From: Flavobacteriaceae bacterium
GTDB lineage: Bacteria > Bacteroidota > Bacteroidia > Flavobacteriales > Flavobacteriaceae
Direction of reading: 5' to 3'
Assembly (NCBI GenBank): GCA_002693605.1
Contig: NZQO01000115.1
Span: forward strand, 1-8,059
DNA: 8,059 nucleotides
In this document: one piece after another, positions 1 through 4,750 of the stretch
Numbering within the stretch: position 1 is the stretch's first letter
Layout of the letters: every line of letters begins with the position of its first letter
Translations under genes and position numbers: made by a program
Notes under the pieces: generated by a model
Told to the model about the DNA's origin: nothing
Seen by the model: only the letters and a program-made list of their open reading frames with translations
Databases searched by the model: none

Positions 1-326
1 ACAAACCATTCATGCATCTGCTGGTATATGATACGCTTACGAAAGCAGACTATACCTTCATAAAAGAAAAAATGCAAGACTACCAGACACCTATTGGAAT
101 GCTCGTTGAGTTAAAAGAGTATGAAGGGTTCACATTTCAGGCATTCTGGGAAGATATTAAAATAGGTTTTAACAGTTATAACAAGTTCAAAAAAATCGCA
201 ATTGTTACCGACAAGCACATTAAAGCGCTTATAAAAACCGCCGACTTTTTAACACCTGGCCTTGATTTTAAGGTATTCCTTCAAACAGAAAGAGCAGAAG
301 CAATCCATTGGATAGAAAATAAATAA
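1..326 (+). CDS. SpoIIAA-like (STAS/CRAL-TRIO-type) protein, 5' end outside the window
   Basis: The reading frame is open to the left edge (first full codon at position 3). The first ATG at 12 is probably internal: the stretch LVYDTLTKADY aligns with the first beta-strand and helix of SpoIIAA-like proteins (Pfam SpoIIAA-like/DUF3478 type, about 115-125 aa), so roughly 8-15 N-terminal residues seem to be missing. Family hallmarks visible are the acidic strand followed by EGFTFQAFWED, then KKIAIVTDK, and a C-terminal strand FKVFLQTERAEAIHWI. These are small cytoplasmic single-domain proteins with the STAS/CRAL-TRIO fold. Their biochemical role is not settled; lipid or hydrophobic ligand binding has been proposed from the fold, and a sigma-factor role should not be assumed from the name. 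The stop codon lies 12 bp before the dehydrogenase start, so the two are probably co-transcribed. Family assignment is from recognised motifs; function is unknown. Confidence 0.8.
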   Translation, partial: KPFMHLLVYDTLTKADYTFIKEKMQDYQTPIGMLVELKEYEGFTFQAFWEDIKIGFNSYNKFKKIAIVTDKHIKALIKTADFLTPGLDFKVFLQTERAEAIHWIENK

Positions 327-338
327 CACTAAAATATT

Positions 339-1100
339 ATGGAAAATTTCAAAAATAAAACGGTACTAATAACAGGTGGTTCAGGTGGAATAGGAACAGC
401 TACCGCTAAAGAGTTTTTATTATTAGGTGCAAACGTAATGCTAGTAGACATCAATAAAGAAGCTCTAAAAAAGACTGTTTCAGATTTAAGTACCGATAAA
501 GTAGCCTTCGTAACCGCAGATGTACGAGATGATGAACAAGTAAAAAACTACGTAGATAAAACATTACAAACTTTTGGCAGTATAGATGTGTTCTTTAATA
601 ACGCTGGCATTGAAGGAGAAGTAAAACCATTAGATCAATATTCGCTAGACGTGTTTAACCGCGTAATAGATGTTAATATTAGAGGTGTTTATTTGGGGCT
701 GCGCCACGTGTTTCCTGCTATGAAAAAGAACGGTGGAAGTATTATAATTACCTCATCTGTTGCCGGCCTTTCGGGCACTGCCCATGTGTTGCCGTATGTA
801 ACGAGCAAACATGCAGTAATTGGTATGATGCGTACCGCAGCTCTGGAAGGTGCACCTTATAACATTCGAGTAAATACGGTTAATCCTTCGCCAGTCAACA
901 ACCGTATGATGCGCTCCTTAGAAGCAGGATTTGCACCAGAGGACGCCACAGGAGCCCAGAAAAATTTTGAGGCGGGAATTCCCTTAGGTCGCTATGCAAG
1001 CAACCAAGATGTTACAAATATGGTTGTATTTTTAGCCAGTGAAAATAGCAGCTTCATAACGGGAAGCGTGTATTCTGTCGATGGCGGGATGACAGCTTAA
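339..1100 (+). CDS. Short-chain dehydrogenase/reductase (classical SDR, probably NAD-dependent)
   Basis: A 253-residue cytoplasmic oxidoreductase, the normal length for classical SDRs, with every core motif intact. The N-terminal Rossmann nucleotide site is TGGSGGIG (residues 12-19). Asp37 at the end of the second strand favours NAD(H) over NADP(H). DV at 61-62 is the adenine-ring contact. NNAG is at 87-90, followed by the active-site tetrad Asn113, Ser140, Tyr153 and Lys157 (YxxxK). The usual PG segment after strand six reads NPSP (182-185), and the C-terminus ends with the typical SVDGGMTA. The substrate cannot be read from the sequence; such genes are often loosely annotated as 3-oxoacyl-ACP reductase or glucose 1-dehydrogenase. 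The ATG at 339 follows an AT-rich leader without a clear Shine-Dalgarno, as is common in Bacteroidota. The gene sits 12 bp after the SpoIIAA-like gene and 37 bp before the OMPLA-like gene, so an operon is likely. Confidence 0.96.
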   Translation: MENFKNKTVLITGGSGGIGTATAKEFLLLGANVMLVDINKEALKKTVSDLSTDKVAFVTADVRDDEQVKNYVDKTLQTFGSIDVFFNNAGIEGEVKPLDQYSLDVFNRVIDVNIRGVYLGLRHVFPAMKKNGGSIIITSSVAGLSGTAHVLPYVTSKHAVIGMMRTAALEGAPYNIRVNTVNPSPVNNRMMRSLEAGFAPEDATGAQKNFEAGIPLGRYASNQDVTNMVVFLASENSSFITGSVYSVDGGMTA

Positions 1101-1137
1101 CCTTACTAATGTTAAACAGAAAACATTTTTATAGATA

Positions 1138-2034
1138 ATGAGAAAAGTCCTGTTCTTGCTGCTTATTATTGGGGTATTCCAAAATATTCATAGTCAACAG
1201 GTAGAAGATAGTAGTATTAGTTTTGATTTGAACACAATTGCCCAATTGCATCAGGAAAACAGTTATATAACCTTTCCCTTAGATGTAGGTAATCTAGCAG
1301 ATTTATGGTTTGAGGGGAATGTGAGTCCCATTTTTACAATTAGAAACAATAAGAAGTCGAGATTGCTTACCGTCCTAACCCCACAAGTGGTTTTCCGGAT
1401 GTATCAAGAAAGTTCCTTTCCCGTGCGTACACCAAGTTATATACCTCAACTTAAAGTGTATTATGTTACCGGAAACAAACAGGGAAATCATAACATTTCG
1501 TTGTTCGCAAGATTAGCCCATCACAGCAACGGTCAAGAAAACGATTTTTATAATAAGGATGGAAGTATTAATACTCATTCGGGCAATTTTTCTACTAATT
1601 TTTTGGAATTAGGTCTTATCGACACCCATTTTTGGTCTCGTACGCGTAATGCGCAATATTTTAAATCTTCTTTGGAAATACATCCTAAAGCTTGGATGGA
1701 AGATGAGCTGGTAGGGCAGTATAGTCGAGTGCGGTGGCATAACCAGTTTGGTGTAAATAATCTGGGGTGGGATTTAAAACCAATAAAAAACAGACTTGCC
1801 AGTATATCACTAAAGATTAAAACCACTTGGATGTTCGACAATTTTAACGGCTTCACCACCTTCGATATTAAGCGATTGAATTTTGCTGCCACCGTGTTTT
1901 ACCATCCGTCCTTTTTAGAAGATGTAGGCTTTTTTGCCAAATTTTATCACGGTTTTGATTATTACAACATTTATTTTAATGAGCGAATTGACGTACTCCG
2001 GTTTGGACTTATGATAGAGACATTAAAGTTTTGA
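1138..2034 (+). CDS. Putative outer-membrane phospholipase A1 (OMPLA/PldA-like beta-barrel)
   Basis: A 298-residue exported protein. Residues 1-19 form a typical signal peptide (MRK, then a run of Leu/Ile), with cleavage likely near HS-Q. The rest has alternating polar/hydrophobic strands of an outer-membrane barrel and ends in an aromatic residue (LKF). It resembles phospholipase A1. His128-His-Ser130-Asn-Gly matches the HxSNG active-site motif, where E. coli OMPLA has His142 and Ser144. Asn154 in STNF is a candidate for the third catalytic residue (Asn156). KAWMEDE (184-190) corresponds to the KPW segment, and the last strands (FYHGFDYYNIYFN, 269-281, then RFGLM) parallel the YSGYGESLIDYNFN region of the E. 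coli enzyme. Length also fits (E. coli precursor about 289 aa). The family hydrolyses acyl chains of phospholipids that reach the outer leaflet. A cardiolipin synthase follows after 33 bp. Divergence is high, so the enzymatic assignment is probable rather than certain; the outer-membrane barrel assignment is safer. Confidence 0.72.
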   Translation: MRKVLFLLLIIGVFQNIHSQQVEDSSISFDLNTIAQLHQENSYITFPLDVGNLADLWFEGNVSPIFTIRNNKKSRLLTVLTPQVVFRMYQESSFPVRTPSYIPQLKVYYVTGNKQGNHNISLFARLAHHSNGQENDFYNKDGSINTHSGNFSTNFLELGLIDTHFWSRTRNAQYFKSSLEIHPKAWMEDELVGQYSRVRWHNQFGVNNLGWDLKPIKNRLASISLKIKTTWMFDNFNGFTTFDIKRLNFAATVFYHPSFLEDVGFFAKFYHGFDYYNIYFNERIDVLRFGLMIETLKF

Positions 2035-2067
2035 TTTATATATTTTCAGATCGGTCTTTATTTAATA

Positions 2068-3513
2068 ATGGTCCAAGAAATCTTCTATTACATTTTATTA
2101 ATTGTACACGGCATCATTAATCTTGTCGCGTTTTACTACCTGCTCAAAGAAGGCAATAAACCATACCGCATCTGGGCGTGGATGATGACCATTTTTGCCA
2201 TTCCTGCAATTGGCGGTATTTTATTTTTTGTATTCGGCCTTAATCGTAAAAAAAATAAACTGTTCAATCAAAAAGCGCTTGTGGATGAGCAACAGATTAA
2301 AACATTTTTAAAAGAATATGCTACACACATTCAGCCATATCAACTAGAAGACACACAAATAAATTCCCGATATGGGAAGCTGGTTAGGTACCTGACCAAT
2401 GCCAACAAAATTCCGTTGGCGCATCATAATAAAGTAACCGTTCTCGACGATGGAGAGGAAACCTTCCGCGCCATTTTTAAAGCATGCGAAGCTGCCAACC
2501 ATTCAATCTTCATCCAATATTACATTTTTGAACATGGAACATTAGCAGATAGATTTCTTCAATTATTTAAGAAAAAGCGCGCACAAGGCGTTACAATAAA
2601 ATTTCTGTACGACGGTTTGGGCAGTTGGTCTCTGAAAAATAGCTATCGGAAAAAAATGACAGCCGCTGGTATTGCGGTTCAAGCTTTTTTACCCGTTAAA
2701 CTGGCAGCACTCGCCAAAACAAATTACCGCAATCACAGAAAGATAATTATTATAGATGAGAAAATAGCCTTTACCGGTGGTATAAATGTAGATGACAAAT
2801 ACATAAATGGCGATCCTATATTAGGACACTGGACTGATATGCACCTACAGTTGGAGGGAATGGCCGTTAATTTTTTAAAATTCGTTTTTCATAACGATTG
2901 GTATTTTGCCAGTGGGGAAAATCTATTTACCGGCAATGCCTTAAGACCCCTGGGCAAAATAGGGAAATCACCGGTACAGATTGTTTCCAGTGGTCCTGAT
3001 TCCAAATTTGAAACCATCCTTAATGAATACCTGTATCTTATCAATCACGCAGAACGTTACGTGTATATTGCAAACCCGTACCTCATTCCAACGCAATCGC
3101 TCAAAGAAGCGCTACAGGCTAGTGCGTTAAGTGGTGTTGACGTGCGTATTATTGTTCCAAAAAATTCCGATTCCCTGTTAGTAAAGTGGACGGTCCAATC
3201 GTATTTTGAACCGTTACTGGAAAGTGGGGTAAAAATCTATCTGTTCGAACCAGGATTTTTACATTCAAAAATTATCTTGAGTGATGATTTGGTTTACTCT
3301 ATAGGCACAGCCAATCTTGACATACGCAGTTTCGAACAAAATTTTGAAGTAAATGCTTTGATCTATGACGCAGATGTTACCCAAAAAGTACGCCAGCGCT
3401 TTATAAAATATCAGCAATCAAGTACCTTAGTAAGGTTTGAAACTTTCAGGCAACGCGGTAGACTATCGCGTATGTTAGAAAGTTTGTGTCGTTTGTTAAG
3501 CCCCATAACATAA
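2068..3513 (+). CDS. cls: Cardiolipin synthase (phospholipase D superfamily)
   Basis: A 481-residue inner-membrane enzyme that joins two phosphatidylglycerol molecules (or PG with another phospholipid donor) into cardiolipin. Two transmembrane helices occupy about residues 4-26 and 35-57, the usual bacterial Cls N-terminus (phospholipase D nuclease, N-terminal type). They are followed by two PLD domains. The first HKD motif is NHRKIIIID (His223, Lys225, Asp230) followed by TGGINV; the second is LHSKIILSD (His399, Lys401, Asp406) followed by GTANLDIRSF. Both are intact, as is QYYIFEHG (150-157), typical of the family. Length matches ClsA-type enzymes (about 480 aa). It is the last gene of the + strand block, 33 bp after the OMPLA-like gene. 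The pairing suggests one gene consumes and the other makes or remodels envelope phospholipid, which is an inference from adjacency. Confidence 0.95.
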   Translation: MVQEIFYYILLIVHGIINLVAFYYLLKEGNKPYRIWAWMMTIFAIPAIGGILFFVFGLNRKKNKLFNQKALVDEQQIKTFLKEYATHIQPYQLEDTQINSRYGKLVRYLTNANKIPLAHHNKVTVLDDGEETFRAIFKACEAANHSIFIQYYIFEHGTLADRFLQLFKKKRAQGVTIKFLYDGLGSWSLKNSYRKKMTAAGIAVQAFLPVKLAALAKTNYRNHRKIIIIDEKIAFTGGINVDDKYINGDPILGHWTDMHLQLEGMAVNFLKFVFHNDWYFASGENLFTGNALRPLGKIGKSPVQIVSSGPDSKFETILNEYLYLINHAERYVYIANPYLIPTQSLKEALQASALSGVDVRIIVPKNSDSLLVKWTVQSYFEPLLESGVKIYLFEPGFLHSKIILSDDLVYSIGTANLDIRSFEQNFEVNALIYDADVTQKVRQRFIKYQQSSTLVRFETFRQRGRLSRMLESLCRLLSPIT

Positions 3514-3670
3514 AATTCCCCGCTATCTTAAAACTTCTCATAGGAATTGGTTAAAGAAATAAAACTTTCGTAACACTTCTATTCAGGGTAACGATGAAGT
3601 GACGTGTGAACAGCACTGGCAAATGATTATTGGAAAAAATTATTGAATTTATACTTAGGTAGCAGTCAGA
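3514..3670. other. Intergenic gap between convergent genes
   Basis: This is 157 bp between the cardiolipin synthase stop and the response regulator stop, so both transcription units should terminate here. The only inverted repeat I found is AATTCC (3514-3519) with GGAATT (3543-3548), separated by 23 nt and not followed by a T run, which makes a poor intrinsic terminator. No small gene, RNA or other repeat is evident. Confidence 0.6.
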
Positions 3671-4744
3671 TTACAAGTAGGCTGAATGTGCAATCTTCAT
3701 TAGCTGGTCGCTATCCAGTATTTCAATTTCCTTGCCGTCTATACCTACAAGCCCCTCTTCGCGAAGTTGTGACAATGCCCTTATGGCGGTTTCCTTCGCC
3801 GCCCCTATAGTGCCGGCCAAATCGTCTCTGCTAATGGTGATTTTACCCGTACCCGTAGCTGGATCTTTCTCCTTTTCGTACAGATCGACCAGCAGTTTTG
3901 CGGTACGCTGTCGTACCGATGCAAATGCCATAGCTGCTAATTGTGTTTCACGTTCTTTGAGGTTGTTAGACAACATGGTAATAAACGTGTTAGAGATATT
4001 CTTGCTGCCAAATATTAAGGTGGTAAAATCATTTTTGGGTATTTTACAAATTTCAGCATCTTCGAGCACTATTGCCGTATCTGTATATTTTGACGCTTCT
4101 GTAAATAGCGGAATAAATCCTAAAAAATCGCCCGGACCATAAAACCCGGTAACGAACTCTTTACCATCATCAGTAGTTTTGAAGGTTTTTACCTTTCCGC
4201 TCTCGATAAAATAGAGTTGGGTAGCATAGCGTCCTTCCCGGAACAACTCGCTTTTTTTTGCGTAACGCTCCACCCGCCTATCATTTGAAAGCTTCTTTAC
4301 GTCATCGTATTGTGAGACCTCTTCAAAAAATTGGTTGATACCGTTTACGCTCTTGCTGAATTCCTGCCGAAGCCGTTCGTTTTTTTCCAGTCGCGTTTCA
4401 ATGGCATCGAGTAAATCTGCTTCTTCAAAGGGTTTGGTGAGATAGTCATCGGCACCCAGGTTCATCCCCTTCCGCAGTTCCTCTTTTTCAGATTTCGCTG
4501 TTAGGAAGATAAAGGGAATATGATGGGTTTCAGGGTTTTTGTTTACTATGTGCAGTACGCCGTAACCATCTAGCTCTGGCATCATAATATCGCACACGAT
4601 AATATCGGGACGAAAAGATTTTGCCATGGCCACACCCACTTTTCCGTTTTCGGCAGTCTTCACCTCAAAATCTGCCAACATCAAGATTTCAGCTGTGGTC
4701 TCCCTAATATCCTGATTATCTTCTATTAATAATATTTTTTTCAT
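3671..4744 (-). CDS. Response regulator: receiver domain fused to CRP/FNR-type transcription factor
   Basis: A 357-residue cytoplasmic regulator. Residues 1-122 are a complete receiver domain: acidic pocket Glu8/Asp9, phospho-acceptor Asp52 in CDIMMPELDG, switch Thr82, and Lys104 in KPF. A helical linker (about 118-155) leads to a cyclic-nucleotide-binding-type beta-roll (about 155-245, with SGKV at 182-185 and YGPGDFLG at 202-209). A long dimerisation helix follows (about 247-275), then a Crp-type winged helix-turn-helix (about 277-345; DDLAGTIGAAKETAIRAL, 307-324). In the recognition helix Lys317, Glu318 and Arg322 sit where CRP has Arg180, Glu181 and Arg185. The beta-roll lacks the GE...RSA phosphate-binding residues of cAMP-binding CRP, so phosphorylation of Asp52 is the likelier switch. 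It starts 6 bp after the stop of the LOV histidine kinase, its presumed partner. Target promoters are unknown. Confidence 0.94.
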   Translation of the reverse strand: MKKILLIEDNQDIRETTAEILMLADFEVKTAENGKVGVAMAKSFRPDIIVCDIMMPELDGYGVLHIVNKNPETHHIPFIFLTAKSEKEELRKGMNLGADDYLTKPFEEADLLDAIETRLEKNERLRQEFSKSVNGINQFFEEVSQYDDVKKLSNDRRVERYAKKSELFREGRYATQLYFIESGKVKTFKTTDDGKEFVTGFYGPGDFLGFIPLFTEASKYTDTAIVLEDAEICKIPKNDFTTLIFGSKNISNTFITMLSNNLKERETQLAAMAFASVRQRTAKLLVDLYEKEKDPATGTGKITISRDDLAGTIGAAKETAIRALSQLREEGLVGIDGKEIEILDSDQLMKIAHSAYL

Positions 4745-4750
4745 TATTTG

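Noticed and set aside
1575..1892. Antisense open frame of 105 codons inside the OMPLA-like gene
   Set aside because: Fully overlapped by a signal-peptide-bearing gene with recognisable motifs; the antisense product shows no family features.
2039..2046. TATATTTT before cardiolipin synthase as a Bacteroidota -7 box (TAnnTTTG)
   Set aside because: The final G is missing and the nearest usable TTG upstream (2003-2005) is about 33 nt away, too far for the -33 element.
3514..3548. Inverted repeat AATTCC/GGAATT after the cardiolipin synthase as a terminator
   Set aside because: Only 6 bp of stem with a 23-nt loop and no following T run; easily chance in AT-rich DNA.
3626..3645. Direct repeat ATTATTG (3626-3632 and 3639-3645) in the convergent intergenic gap
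   Set aside because: Seven-base low-complexity repeat with no further copies seen; not enough for an operator or attachment site.
3732..4142. Open frame of 136 codons on the + strand opposite the response regulator
   Set aside because: Ser/Val/Ala-rich shadow of the CRP part of the regulator, without recognisable domain or independent context.
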